Below, in pieces: positions 52,026 to 60,872 of a stretch of DNA of 64,000 nucleotides. Each line of letters begins with the position of its first letter. Position 1 is the first letter of the stretch. The position numbers and the translations under genes are program-made. Source of the DNA: Chitinophaga sp. YR573 (GTDB lineage Bacteria > Bacteroidota > Bacteroidia > Chitinophagales > Chitinophagaceae); NCBI RefSeq assembly GCF_900110995.1, contig NZ_FOJF01000001.1, positions 3,880,803-3,944,802 of the forward strand. Direction: 5' to 3'. The notes beneath the pieces were generated by a model that was not told the DNA's origin, made no database searches, and saw only the letters and a program-made list of their open reading frames with translations.

Positions 52026-53530
52026 AACAATACGATGTAATCATTATCGGAAGTGGCCTGGGAAGCCTGGTATGCGGTGCAGTACTGGGTAAGAACGGGT
52101 ATAGTGTCTGTATATATGAAAAGAACAGGCAGATTGGGGGTTGTATGCAAACTTATGCACGCGACAAAACCATCATCGATTCCGGTGTGCATTACATTGG
52201 CAGCCTGGGTGAAGAGCAGGCGCTTCATAAGATATTCCGTTACCTCGGTATTATGGATGCCATGAAGCTGAAACGCCTGGACATAGACGGATTTGATTAT
52301 ATCCATTTTAAAGACGAAGACAAAGTATATAAACACGCACAGGGATATGATAACTTCATTGAACAGCTGGCAAAGGAATTTCCCAAAGAAAAGGATGCCC
52401 TGCATGCTTACTGTGAAATGATGAAAGATGCCTGTAGTAAGTTCCCTTTATTCAACCTGCGCACAGGTGATTTCAAAGAAAAGGAAAAGATACTGGGGAT
52501 AGATACTGCCGGTTATATCCGCAGTATTACAGACAATGAACGTTTACGGCAGGTACTGGCAGGCAACAACCTGTTATACGCCGGGGTAGAGAATAAAACG
52601 CCTTTTTATGTACATGCCCTGGTGCAGAACAGCTACATAGAAAGCGCCTGGAGATGCCTGGACGGAGGTTCGCAGATTTCCCGTGCATTGAACAGGGTGA
52701 TAAGAGAACAGGGAGGAGAGATCATCCGTAATGCAGAAGTAAAAAGTATAGTAGGAAATGATGGTTTGGTAGAGTATATCAAACTGGCTGATGGACAGGA
52801 GATCAGCGGGAAATATTATATCTCCGGATTACATCCTTCACAGACCATCGCCATGACGGAAAGTGATAGCCTGCGCGGTGCTTACCGGTCGAGGATTGCC
52901 AAGCTGGAGAATACTCCCGGTACCTTTATGATCAATGCGGTGCTGAAACCGAGTAAATTCCCTTATCTCAATTACAACTATTACCACCACGCATCAGATA
53001 ATGCCTGGGCGGGTGCGGATTACACAGCCGATACCTGGCCTCAGACCTTTGGTATGTTCGTGTCTGCCGGTGTAGGGAAAGACCAGTATGCAGATAATCT
53101 CTGCCTCATGACCTACATGCATTATGACGAAGTCTCCGCCTGGCATGATACCTTTAGCACGGATAGTTTTCCGGATACAAGAGGAGATGATTACCAGGCG
53201 TTTAAAAAAGAGAAAGCTGAAAAACTGCTGGAGATGGCGGAAAAGCGTTTCCCCGGACTGAAAGACAGTATACATGCCTATTACGTGGCTACGCCACTCA
53301 CGTTTCGCGACTACCTGGCTATGCCGGAAGGAAGCATGTACGGGGTAATGAAGGATTGTAATGATCCGTTAAAAGCATTTATTTCACCCTCTACCCGTTT
53401 GCGTAATTTGTATCTTACAGGACAAAATATGAACTTACACGGGATACTTGGGGTCACCATGAGTTCTCTGGTTACCAGTGCAGAGCTGGTGGGTATGGAT
53501 AAGCTGGTAAATGATATTATAGAAGCATAA
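52022..53530 (+). CDS. FAD-dependent phytoene-desaturase/isomerase-like oxidoreductase
   Basis: The N-terminal dinucleotide motif VIIIGSGLGSLVCGAVLGK and YEKNRQIGGCMQTY identify an FAD-binding amine-oxidase/carotenoid-desaturase type protein, and the C-terminal LYLTGQNMNLHGILGVTMS matches the second FAD segment. The length of 502 residues is usual. It may desaturate or isomerise double bonds of the polyene. It overlaps the RND fusion gene by four bases. Confidence 0.82.
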   Translation: MKQYDVIIIGSGLGSLVCGAVLGKNGYSVCIYEKNRQIGGCMQTYARDKTIIDSGVHYIGSLGEEQALHKIFRYLGIMDAMKLKRLDIDGFDYIHFKDEDKVYKHAQGYDNFIEQLAKEFPKEKDALHAYCEMMKDACSKFPLFNLRTGDFKEKEKILGIDTAGYIRSITDNERLRQVLAGNNLLYAGVENKTPFYVHALVQNSYIESAWRCLDGGSQISRALNRVIREQGGEIIRNAEVKSIVGNDGLVEYIKLADGQEISGKYYISGLHPSQTIAMTESDSLRGAYRSRIAKLENTPGTFMINAVLKPSKFPYLNYNYYHHASDNAWAGADYTADTWPQTFGMFVSAGVGKDQYADNLCLMTYMHYDEVSAWHDTFSTDSFPDTRGDDYQAFKKEKAEKLLEMAEKRFPGLKDSIHAYYVATPLTFRDYLAMPEGSMYGVMKDCNDPLKAFISPSTRLRNLYLTGQNMNLHGILGVTMSSLVTSAELVGMDKLVNDIIEA

Positions 53531-53545
53531 CAAACAGACTAAATA

Positions 53546-55222
53546 ATGCGGACAAAAAGAAGAAGCGGTTGGCGGAAATTGGGAAGGGTATTATTATACA
53601 TCACAGGCAGTATTGTACTCCTGTTACTGATACTGATCATTTATGTGTTAAGTGTATCTCATATCAACCCTCCTGAGATTGCAGATAAAAGCTCCCTGAA
53701 ATGGGAACGTACACAAATCGATACCGGTTGTTATACACTTGGGAACAGCTGGTTCCGTAAAAGCAAAAGTGGTCTGTACGAAATGTATATAGAAGGGAAA
53801 CCTTTTGAACGTGGAGTAGTGTATGGTAAATTATCTGCCGAGTTAGTAAAAAGACAGGAAGATCATTTCACAGATCAGATCAAAAAAATGATCCCTTCTC
53901 AATCTTATCTTAAATTCCTGAAATACTTTGTAGGGTTCTTTAACCGTCACCTGGCAGAGAATATTGCAGAAGAAAATAAAGAAGAGATTTATGGTATTTC
54001 TTTTTCTGCTTCTGATAAATATGATTTCATTGGTACTAACTACGAACGTATTCTCAATTATCATGCTGCACATGATATAGGGCATGCTTTGCAGAATATG
54101 GCTTTGGTAGGATGTACATCCTTTGGAACCTGGAATGATGCATCCGCAGACAGTAACCTGATCATAGGCCGTAACTTTGATTTTTATGTAGGAGATAAAT
54201 TTGCAGAGGACAAGATAGTGGCATTTTATCATCCTGATAAAGGATATAACTTTATGATAGTGACCTGGGGAGGCTTTACCGGCGCTGCTTCGGGTATGAA
54301 TGATAAAGGGCTGACAGTAACGATCAACGCAGATAAAAGTGCGATACCTACCGGTGCTGCTACACCTGTGTCTTTAGTGGCAAGAGAGATCCTGCAATAT
54401 GCAAAGAACATCGATGAGGCCTGGGCTATTGCAAAGAAACACAAGATGTTCGTATCTGAATCTTTCCTGATTGGCTCTGCAGAAGATAACCGTGCTGCGA
54501 TCATAGAGAAAAGACCGGAAGGAATGGACCTGTATGATCCTAAAAAGAACTCTATCTCCTGTACCAATCACTTCCAGGGAAGTATCTACGGTAACCAGGC
54601 AGAGAATATTAAACAACGTGATGAAACGGCTTCCGGTTATCGCTCCGAGCGCTTATCTGAGTTAATGCAGCAAAACGGTCAGAATACCGTACAGAAAACA
54701 GTAGATATTTTGAGAGACCGCTTTGGTTTACATGGGCAGAATATAGGTGTAGGTAATGAGAAAGCGGTGAACCAGTTTATTGCTCATCATGCGGTAGTTT
54801 TCGAACCCAAAAAGAAACTAGTATGGGTATCTACTTCGCCCTGGCAGCTGGGAGAATTTGTAGCATATAATTTAGATTCTATCTTCAGCATGCATGGTTT
54901 AAAAACCAATCATGAGTTGAATGATACCACTAAAACTATTGCAGCAGATCCTTTCCTGAAAACAAAGGATTTCCAGTCGTTCGTTACTTACCGTGCTATG
55001 AGAGCCGCTATTATGAACGGAGAAGAGGTGGATGTAAAAGCAATGGTAGCGCTGGACCCTGAATTTTATAACGTATATTTAATGGCAGGTGATTACGAAT
55101 TCAAGCGTAAACACTTTGACAGTGCAAAGCAATACTACGAAACAGCATTGACAAAAGTAATGGCGAATAAAGGAGAAGAAATGCATGCACGCAAACAGAT
55201 AGAAAAATGCATTAAAAAATGA
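53546..55222 (+). CDS. C45-type Ntn acyltransferase/hydrolase with membrane anchor
   Basis: One membrane segment (about 15-37) is followed by an Ntn-hydrolase domain like C45 acyl-CoA:6-APA acyltransferases. LVGCTSFGTWNDA predicts autoproteolysis before Cys190, which would then be the N-terminal nucleophile, and LIIGRNFDFYVGD is the next family motif. The last 60 residues resemble a TPR (FKRKHFDSAKQYYETAL). Family members make or break amide or ester-like acyl bonds. In this cluster it could join the polyene acid to its acceptor. This role is a hypothesis. Confidence 0.78.
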   Translation: MRTKRRSGWRKLGRVLLYITGSIVLLLLILIIYVLSVSHINPPEIADKSSLKWERTQIDTGCYTLGNSWFRKSKSGLYEMYIEGKPFERGVVYGKLSAELVKRQEDHFTDQIKKMIPSQSYLKFLKYFVGFFNRHLAENIAEENKEEIYGISFSASDKYDFIGTNYERILNYHAAHDIGHALQNMALVGCTSFGTWNDASADSNLIIGRNFDFYVGDKFAEDKIVAFYHPDKGYNFMIVTWGGFTGAASGMNDKGLTVTINADKSAIPTGAATPVSLVAREILQYAKNIDEAWAIAKKHKMFVSESFLIGSAEDNRAAIIEKRPEGMDLYDPKKNSISCTNHFQGSIYGNQAENIKQRDETASGYRSERLSELMQQNGQNTVQKTVDILRDRFGLHGQNIGVGNEKAVNQFIAHHAVVFEPKKKLVWVSTSPWQLGEFVAYNLDSIFSMHGLKTNHELNDTTKTIAADPFLKTKDFQSFVTYRAMRAAIMNGEEVDVKAMVALDPEFYNVYLMAGDYEFKRKHFDSAKQYYETALTKVMANKGEEMHARKQIEKCIKK

Positions 55223-55587
55223 TCTACGGAGTAGGTACCGACATAGTAGAAGTAGACCGCATAGCCGCTAAGATTCAAAAGGGGCAGGGTTTCCGTGAGC
55301 TGGTATTTACACCGCATGAGATCAGTTATTGCGAAAAGCAGGTGAATGCATATGAAAGTTATGCCGCCCGTTTTGCAGCAAAGGAAGCGTTCTTAAAAGC
55401 ATTGGGAACAGGATGGGGGAATGGAGGAGTTGATTTCAATGAGATTGAAATTACAAATGATGATGCAGGTAAACCCTCTCTGCAACTGATTGGAAAAGCA
55501 GCCGGTCGTTATACAAATTTACAGATCCTTGTTTCATTATCACATATCAAAACAACCGCTATTGCCACTGTGATAATAGAGGTTTGA
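55219..55587 (+). CDS. acpS: holo-[acyl-carrier-protein] synthase
   Basis: A 122-residue AcpS-type phosphopantetheinyl transferase with GVGTDIVEVDRI (metal Asp) and RFAAKEAFLKALGTG (catalytic Glu/Lys). It transfers 4'-phosphopantetheine from CoA to Ser39 of ACP-1 and Ser41 of ACP-2. It overlaps the preceding gene by an ATGA. Whether it is the only AcpS of the organism or a cluster-specific copy is unknown. Confidence 0.92.
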   Translation: MIYGVGTDIVEVDRIAAKIQKGQGFRELVFTPHEISYCEKQVNAYESYAARFAAKEAFLKALGTGWGNGGVDFNEIEITNDDAGKPSLQLIGKAAGRYTNLQILVSLSHIKTTAIATVIIEV

Positions 55588-55599
55588 AAATAGCTGACA

Positions 55600-56901
55600 A
55601 TGTATATACCCAACATAGAACTGCAATCAAAAGCAGTCATCAGAAAATTCCAGGAAAAAGAAGTACTCCACCTGCTGGGTTACCTGCGTGAGTTCTCTCC
55701 CTTTTACAGGGAATGGTTTGTACAGCATGGCATTCAGCCATCTACTGTGAAATCTTTAAAAGATCTCTGGTTAATACCGCCTGTTACCAAAGAGCATTTG
55801 CAGGAACGTAACTGGGATTTTCTATGTGTTGATAAAAGCAAGATAGCTGAGTATACTACTACTTCAGGTACTTTGGGCAAACCTGTGATTATTCCTTTAA
55901 CACAGAAAGACCAGGACCGTCTTACCTATAATGAATACATTTCTTTCTGCTGTGCTGATGGCACAGAAAATGATATCTTCCAGTTAATGTTAACGCTGGA
56001 CCGGCAGTTTATGGCCGGTATGGCCTATTACAATGGTATCCGTAAACTGGGTGCCGGAGTATTACGTGTAGGCCCGGGCGTTCCTTCTTTACAATGGGAG
56101 AATATAGATCGTATACAACCTACTACGATTGTAGCAGTACCTTCCTTTATTGTGAAGTTAATCGCTCACGCAAAGGAACATAATATCGATATCAATGCTT
56201 CTTCCGTAAAGAAAGCAGTATGTATAGGAGAGAATATCCGGAACGCAGATTTCTCTCTGAATGTACTGGGTACGAAGATTACAGAACAATGGGATATCAA
56301 ACTGTATTCTACCTATGCTTCTACAGAAATGCAGACAGCCTTTACTGAATGTAATGCAGGTATAGGAGGGCATCATCACCCTGAACTTTTATATATTGAA
56401 TTACTGGATGATAATAATCAGCCAGTGGCACCTGGTGAAGATGGTGAAGTAACCATTACTACACTTGGTGTTGAGGCGATGCCTTTACTGCGATATAAAA
56501 CAGGGGACATCTGCAGATACTATGAAGAGCCTTGTTCCTGCGGACGTCACACGATGCGTTTATCACCAGTGATAGGGCGGCGTAAACAGATGATCAAATA
56601 CAAAGGAACTACGTTGTATCCACCTGCATTGTTTGACCTGCTGAATGATATGGAAGAGATAAGGGAGTTTGTAGTGGAAGTATTTTCCAATGAGATAGGA
56701 ACAGATGAAATATTATTACACCTGTGGCCTGTATCGGAATCTGAGGATACAGACAGAAGGGTGAAGTCTTACTTACAGGCAAAACTGCGGGTGATACCAC
56801 AGGTACGTTATATCTCCCAGGGAGAAATTATGAAAATGCAGATGCCAGAAGGGGCCAGGAAGCCCATCAAATTTATGGATAACAGGAATCCAATGGTTTA
56901 G
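55600..56901 (+). CDS. phenylacetate-CoA-ligase-like AMP-forming enzyme
   Basis: The 433-residue protein belongs to the ANL superfamily near PaaK: EYTTTSGTLGKPVIIPLT is the P-loop, LYSTYASTEMQTAF the adenylate-binding segment, and LLRYKTGDICRYY precedes the hinge. It would activate an aryl acid such as 4-coumarate and load it on CoA or ACP as starter for polyene synthesis. It is the last gene of the cluster. Its stop overlaps that of the convergent gene at 56898. Confidence 0.85.
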   Translation: MYIPNIELQSKAVIRKFQEKEVLHLLGYLREFSPFYREWFVQHGIQPSTVKSLKDLWLIPPVTKEHLQERNWDFLCVDKSKIAEYTTTSGTLGKPVIIPLTQKDQDRLTYNEYISFCCADGTENDIFQLMLTLDRQFMAGMAYYNGIRKLGAGVLRVGPGVPSLQWENIDRIQPTTIVAVPSFIVKLIAHAKEHNIDINASSVKKAVCIGENIRNADFSLNVLGTKITEQWDIKLYSTYASTEMQTAFTECNAGIGGHHHPELLYIELLDDNNQPVAPGEDGEVTITTLGVEAMPLLRYKTGDICRYYEEPCSCGRHTMRLSPVIGRRKQMIKYKGTTLYPPALFDLLNDMEEIREFVVEVFSNEIGTDEILLHLWPVSESEDTDRRVKSYLQAKLRVIPQVRYISQGEIMKMQMPEGARKPIKFMDNRNPMV

Positions 56902-57374
56902 AATACGATATCTGCATTGGCATTCGGATTATCCAGCTTGGTACTTTTACGTTCGTCATGCAGGATTACATGGATCATATTGATCTGGTTCGGATGTTCT
57001 GAGTATAAGATATCATTCTTTATATGTACCTGTTTAAAGGGTTTGATATTCTCCACTTCCAGGAAGCACCAGGCCGCTTCTTCTTCAATCTTATAACCTA
57101 TGTAATGCAGTTTCACTGTTTTACCATCTATGGCGATCACAAGATGTTTGTTCACATAAGCGGCTATCAGGCTGTCTGTCTGGGCGCGGTTAGCAGGGTG
57201 AATGATGTCCACTGCCTGCCTGGACTGCTTTTTCAGCACATTTTCCAGGTCATCAGCAAAGATCCGGGCACTGATCTGTAATTCGTTGGTGGCAGCATCA
57301 TGCTTAATCTCCGTTACGCTTACGTAGAAGGGATGCAGTACCGTAAATAACCATTTAAATAATAATATTCCCAC
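56898..57374 (-). CDS. small DUF6702-like protein
   Basis: A 158-residue protein with a short hydrophobic N-terminus (GILLFKWLFTVLHPFYVSV) and a beta-rich domain: ELQISARIFADDLENVL and KHLVIAIDGKTVKLHYIGY. It resembles DUF6702 proteins of Bacteroidota, which often accompany HupE and M1 peptidase genes, as here. The start is GTG 57374. Function unknown. Confidence 0.7.
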   Translation of the reverse strand: MGILLFKWLFTVLHPFYVSVTEIKHDAATNELQISARIFADDLENVLKKQSRQAVDIIHPANRAQTDSLIAAYVNKHLVIAIDGKTVKLHYIGYKIEEEAAWCFLEVENIKPFKQVHIKNDILYSEHPNQINMIHVILHDERKSTKLDNPNANADIVF

Positions 57375-57431
57375 TTGCCTAAAAAATTTTAATTATTTGT
57401 CGCGCCGTTGTATAATTACCAAAATAAGAAG

Positions 57432-57439
57432 CAAATATA
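57432..57439 (-). promoter_or_regulatory. -7 element of the DUF6702-like gene
   Basis: On the minus strand the sequence reads TATATTTG, 57 bases before the GTG start at 57374. It lies next to the start of the divergent HupE gene at 57444. Confidence 0.45.
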
Positions 57440-57443
57440 GGTA

Positions 57444-58034
57444 ATGGCTGAATTTGTGATGTACTTTGCAACGGGATGGCAGCATATAGTGGCCTGGGAC
57501 GGATATGATCATATATTGTTTATCATTGCCCTGTGTGCCATTTACATGATGGAAGACTGGAAGAAAGTACTTGTGCTGGTAACGGCTTTCACAATAGGGC
57601 ACTCAGTTACACTGGCACTGAGTGTAATAAACATCATCCATGTACCGACAAAGATTATAGAATTCCTGATACCGGTTACAATATTTATTACGGCCTTTTC
57701 TAATGTGGTAAGAAAACAGGCCCTTCCGGAGAAGATCCAACTCAACTACTTTTTTGCGCTGTTTTTCGGATTGATCCATGGACTTGGGTTTTCCAGTTAT
57801 CTGAAAAGTTTATTGGGTACACAAACAAATATAGTGGCCCCTTTGCTGGCCTTTAATCTGGGATTGGAATTTGGGCAGATGCTGGTAGTAATTGGCATTT
57901 TACTGTTTACAGGCATTGTTGTAAATGTTACAGATGTAAAACGCAGGGAATGGAATATTTTCCTTTCTGCGGCAGTCTTCGGAATAGCGGTTGTATTATC
58001 TATTGAACGGTTTAAAGACTTGATATCTAAGTAG
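57444..58034 (+). CDS. HupE/UreJ-family membrane protein
   Basis: A 196-residue membrane protein with five to six helices and the family segments GWQHIVAWDGYDHILFIIAL, FTIGHSVTLAL and FFGLIHGLGFSSYL, with several intramembrane histidines. Relatives include HupE/UreJ nickel or cobalt permeases. In Bacteroidota the metal-transport role is unproven. It is divergent from the DUF6702-like gene and upstream of an M1 peptidase. Confidence 0.85.
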   Translation: MAEFVMYFATGWQHIVAWDGYDHILFIIALCAIYMMEDWKKVLVLVTAFTIGHSVTLALSVINIIHVPTKIIEFLIPVTIFITAFSNVVRKQALPEKIQLNYFFALFFGLIHGLGFSSYLKSLLGTQTNIVAPLLAFNLGLEFGQMLVVIGILLFTGIVVNVTDVKRREWNIFLSAAVFGIAVVLSIERFKDLISK

Positions 58035-58080
58035 CTGGCTCAACCAACGGCTATTTACCTTTTGAAATACAAATTTGTTT

Positions 58081-60402
58081 ATGAGAAAAAGAAACTTGAA
58101 ACTGGTGTTTGGCCTTTGTTGTATTACAGCAATGGCAAATGCGCAAAACCCGGGATCTAATCATGGTAACCGCTTTGAACAGCTGGGTACTATGCTGGAA
58201 ACCCCTAACATGTACCGTTCGGCCTCCGGTGCACCCGGACCCAAATACTGGCAGCAACGGGCCGATTACGATATCACCGCTACGCTGGATGATGAAAAGC
58301 AGAAGCTTACAGGTGCGGAAACGATTACTTACTACAATAACTCACCGGACCCTCTCACTTACCTGTGGTTGCAGTTGGATGAGAATGAACACGATCCCAA
58401 AAGCGATAATAACAGTTTTGACGGCAGTGCCATGTCCGACAAAATGAATATGCGTAACCTTAGCGGTATCCTGGGACCAAGAACCGGTTTCGGTACCAAT
58501 ATAGTGAAACTGACGGATGAAAACGGGAAGGCATTGCCTTACACCATCAACCAGACCATGATGCGTATAGACCTGCCACAGACCCTGCAGCCAGGTCAGA
58601 AACTGCGTTTCAAGGTAGAGTGGTGGTACAACATCTCCGATCGTATGATTGAAGGTGGCCGTGGTGGTTATGAATACTTCCCGGAAGATAAGAACTACCT
58701 GTACACTATTACCCAGTGGTATCCCCGCCTGGCGGTATATTCCGACTTCCAGGGATGGCAGAACAAGCAGTTTACCGGTCGTGGTGAGTTTGCGCTGACT
58801 TTCGGTAATTTCCATGTAAGCATGAACGTACCTGCGGATCATGTTCTGGGTGCTACCGGCGAATGTCAGAACTATAAGGATGTACTCACACCTGCGCAAT
58901 TCCAGCGCTGGCAGCAGGCACAAACTGCTAAACAGCCTATAGAGATCGTAACCCTGGATGAAGCGAAAAAGTCGCTGGCAGGGCATGCTACGGCCCGTAA
59001 AACATGGGTGTATGAAGCGCAGAATGTACGCGACTTTGGCATGGTTGCTTCCCGCCGCCTGGTATGGGATGCAATGGCTACCAATGTAGAAGGTAAAAAG
59101 GTGATGGCGATGTCTTACTATGGACCTGAAGCTTATCCCTTATACAACCGTTATTCCACCAAGGTAGTAGCGCATACCGTGAAATCTTACTCAAAACATA
59201 CGATCCCTTATCCTTATCCTGTAGCTATTTCTGTAGAAGCAGCGAATGGTATGGAATACCCGATGATCTGCTTTAACTATGGCCGTGCTGAAAAGGATGG
59301 TACCTATTCTGAAGCTACCAAAAACGGTATGATAGGCGTAATCATTCACGAAGTAGGACATAACTTCTTCCCGATGATCGTGAACTCTGATGAGCGTCAG
59401 TGGACATGGATGGATGAAGGGCTGAACACTTTCTGCCAGTTCCTGGCAGAGCAGGAATGGGATAATAACTTCCCTTCCAACCGTGGACCTGCATACAAAA
59501 TTGCAGACTACATGAAGATGCCGAAAGATCAGCTGGAGCCTATCATGACCAACTCTGAAAACATTTCACAGTTTGGGCCGAATGCATATGCTAAACCTGC
59601 CACTGCGCTGAATATCCTTCGCGAAACAGTGATGGGCCGTGATCTGTTCGACTTTGCTTTCCGTGAGTATGCGCGTCGCTGGGCATTCAAACATCCAACA
59701 CCGGCAGATTTGTTCCGTACAATGGAAGATGCTTCTGCGGTGGATTTAGACTGGTTCTGGCGTGGATGGTTCTACGGAACAGAACCAGTGGATATTGCCA
59801 TCGACAGTGTGAAATGGTACCGTCTTGATACCAAGAACCCACAGATAAGCAATCCGGAAGCAAAAGCGAAATATGACCGTAATGCAGATCATATCTCCCG
59901 TGCACGTAACCGTGCTGCCGGAGAGAAATTTGCAGTAGAGCAGGATACCAGTTTACAGGATTTCTACAGCAAATGGAACAGGTTTGAAGTAACGGATGAA
60001 GAGAAAGCTACTTATGACAATATGTATGCTGGTCTGAGTCCTGAAGAGAAGAAGCTGTATGATAGCAAGAAAAACTTCTATGAAGTGTCTTTCTCTAACT
60101 TAGGCGGTCTTGTAATGCCACTCATTATTGAATGGACATATGCAGATGGCACTAAAGAGACAGATCGTATCTCTGCCTATATCTGGCGCAAGGATGAGCA
60201 ACAGGTAAAGAAAGTGTTTGCCAAGGATAAAGAGGTGGTATCTATCAAATTAGACCCTTTACGTGAAACAGCGGATATTGATGAGGCGAATAACAGCTGG
60301 CCAAGAGTAGCTGCACCTACACGCTTTGAGCTGTTTAAACAGCAGCAGAGTGTTCGTGGCGCATCTGTAGGGGGTAATCCTATGCAGAAGGCTAAGAAAT
60401 AA
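58081..60402 (+). CDS. secreted M1-family zinc metallopeptidase
   Basis: A signal peptide (about 1-20, ending ANAQ) precedes an M1-type peptidase of 773 residues. The zinc site is HEVGHN with His423, Glu424 and His427, and the third ligand is Glu446 in WTWMDEGLNTF, exactly the HExxHx18E spacing. The exopeptidase motif appears as GMEYP instead of GAMEN. It probably degrades peptides in the periplasm or outside. ATG 58081 is chosen over an in-frame TTG six bases earlier. A strong terminator follows. Confidence 0.92.
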   Translation: MRKRNLKLVFGLCCITAMANAQNPGSNHGNRFEQLGTMLETPNMYRSASGAPGPKYWQQRADYDITATLDDEKQKLTGAETITYYNNSPDPLTYLWLQLDENEHDPKSDNNSFDGSAMSDKMNMRNLSGILGPRTGFGTNIVKLTDENGKALPYTINQTMMRIDLPQTLQPGQKLRFKVEWWYNISDRMIEGGRGGYEYFPEDKNYLYTITQWYPRLAVYSDFQGWQNKQFTGRGEFALTFGNFHVSMNVPADHVLGATGECQNYKDVLTPAQFQRWQQAQTAKQPIEIVTLDEAKKSLAGHATARKTWVYEAQNVRDFGMVASRRLVWDAMATNVEGKKVMAMSYYGPEAYPLYNRYSTKVVAHTVKSYSKHTIPYPYPVAISVEAANGMEYPMICFNYGRAEKDGTYSEATKNGMIGVIIHEVGHNFFPMIVNSDERQWTWMDEGLNTFCQFLAEQEWDNNFPSNRGPAYKIADYMKMPKDQLEPIMTNSENISQFGPNAYAKPATALNILRETVMGRDLFDFAFREYARRWAFKHPTPADLFRTMEDASAVDLDWFWRGWFYGTEPVDIAIDSVKWYRLDTKNPQISNPEAKAKYDRNADHISRARNRAAGEKFAVEQDTSLQDFYSKWNRFEVTDEEKATYDNMYAGLSPEEKKLYDSKKNFYEVSFSNLGGLVMPLIIEWTYADGTKETDRISAYIWRKDEQQVKKVFAKDKEVVSIKLDPLRETADIDEANNSWPRVAAPTRFELFKQQQSVRGASVGGNPMQKAKK

Positions 60403-60420
60403 TATTATTCTGATAAGATG

Positions 60421-60455
60421 AAAAGGAGTGTATCACTTTTGATACACTCCTTTTT
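60421..60455 (+). terminator. rho-independent terminator after the M1 peptidase gene
   Basis: A perfect 15-bp stem (AAAAGGAGTGTATCA with TGATACACTCCTTTT, loop CTTT) ends in five T. It is 18 bases past the stop codon. Confidence 0.92.
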
Positions 60456-60490
60456 ATATGTGAAAAGAGGAGTTGAACAGGAACAAAACG

Positions 60491-60568
60491 GCTCTTGAAC
60501 AGGACTATCCTCCGTTTATCCTCCGTCTTTTAACGGAGGATAAACGGAGGATAGTCCTGTTCAAGAGC
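60491..60568. repeat. long perfect inverted repeat, 36-bp arms
   Basis: Arms 60491-60526 and 60533-60568 are perfect reverse complements with a six-base loop (CTTTTA). Each arm contains two copies of TATCCTCCGT (or its complement), so the structure is internally repetitive as well. It starts with GCTCTTGAACAGGA. There is no T run after it, and a separate terminator already ends the M1 gene, so termination is not its main purpose. Confidence 0.92.
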
Positions 60569-60584
60569 TGATCAGAAGCGCTTC

Positions 60585-60650
60585 AAGGTATTACAGGATA
60601 CTAATGAAGGTATTACCCGATACTCTTCAAAGTATTACCCGATACTAAAA
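60585..60650. repeat. three 22-bp tandem repeats with internal dyads
   Basis: Units 60585-60606, 60607-60628 and 60629-60650 share AAGGTATTACCCGATACT (one or a few changes per unit). Each contains GTAT...ATAC half-sites separated by six bases. They lie 16 bases after the long inverted repeat and just downstream of the minus-strand gene ending at 60677. Confidence 0.85.
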
Positions 60651-60676
60651 AGGCTCTTTACTATATCTCCAGGCTG

Positions 60677-60859
60677 TTACTTCTTATCAGGTTTGCCCTT
60701 ATCTGGTGTTTTAATGGCCCTTCCTGCCTCTTTCAGCGCACGGTTGATTAACCATTCCATCTGGCCATTAACGCTCCTGAATTCGTCCGCAGCCCATTTT
60801 TCAATGGCCTCGAATGTGGGGGCATCAATCCTTACTACAAATGTTTTCTTCTCTGCCAT
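60677..60859 (-). CDS. ribbon-helix-helix (Arc-like) protein
   Basis: A 60-residue basic protein: KKTFVVRIDAPTFEAIEKWA gives the DNA-contacting strand and first helix, NGQMEWLINRALKEAG the second. The layout is that of Arc/CopG-type ribbon-helix-helix DNA-binding proteins. It starts 13 bases after the SPFH gene and is surely in its operon. A palindrome over the operon promoter (61754-61776) is an obvious candidate target, giving autoregulation. Confidence 0.78.
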   Translation of the reverse strand: MAEKKTFVVRIDAPTFEAIEKWAADEFRSVNGQMEWLINRALKEAGRAIKTPDKGKPDKK

Positions 60860-60872
60860 AAGCCATTTATAA

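Noticed and set aside
60585..60650. The 22-bp tandem repeats as a CRISPR array
   Set aside because: Repeats are directly abutting with no spacers and no cas genes are near.
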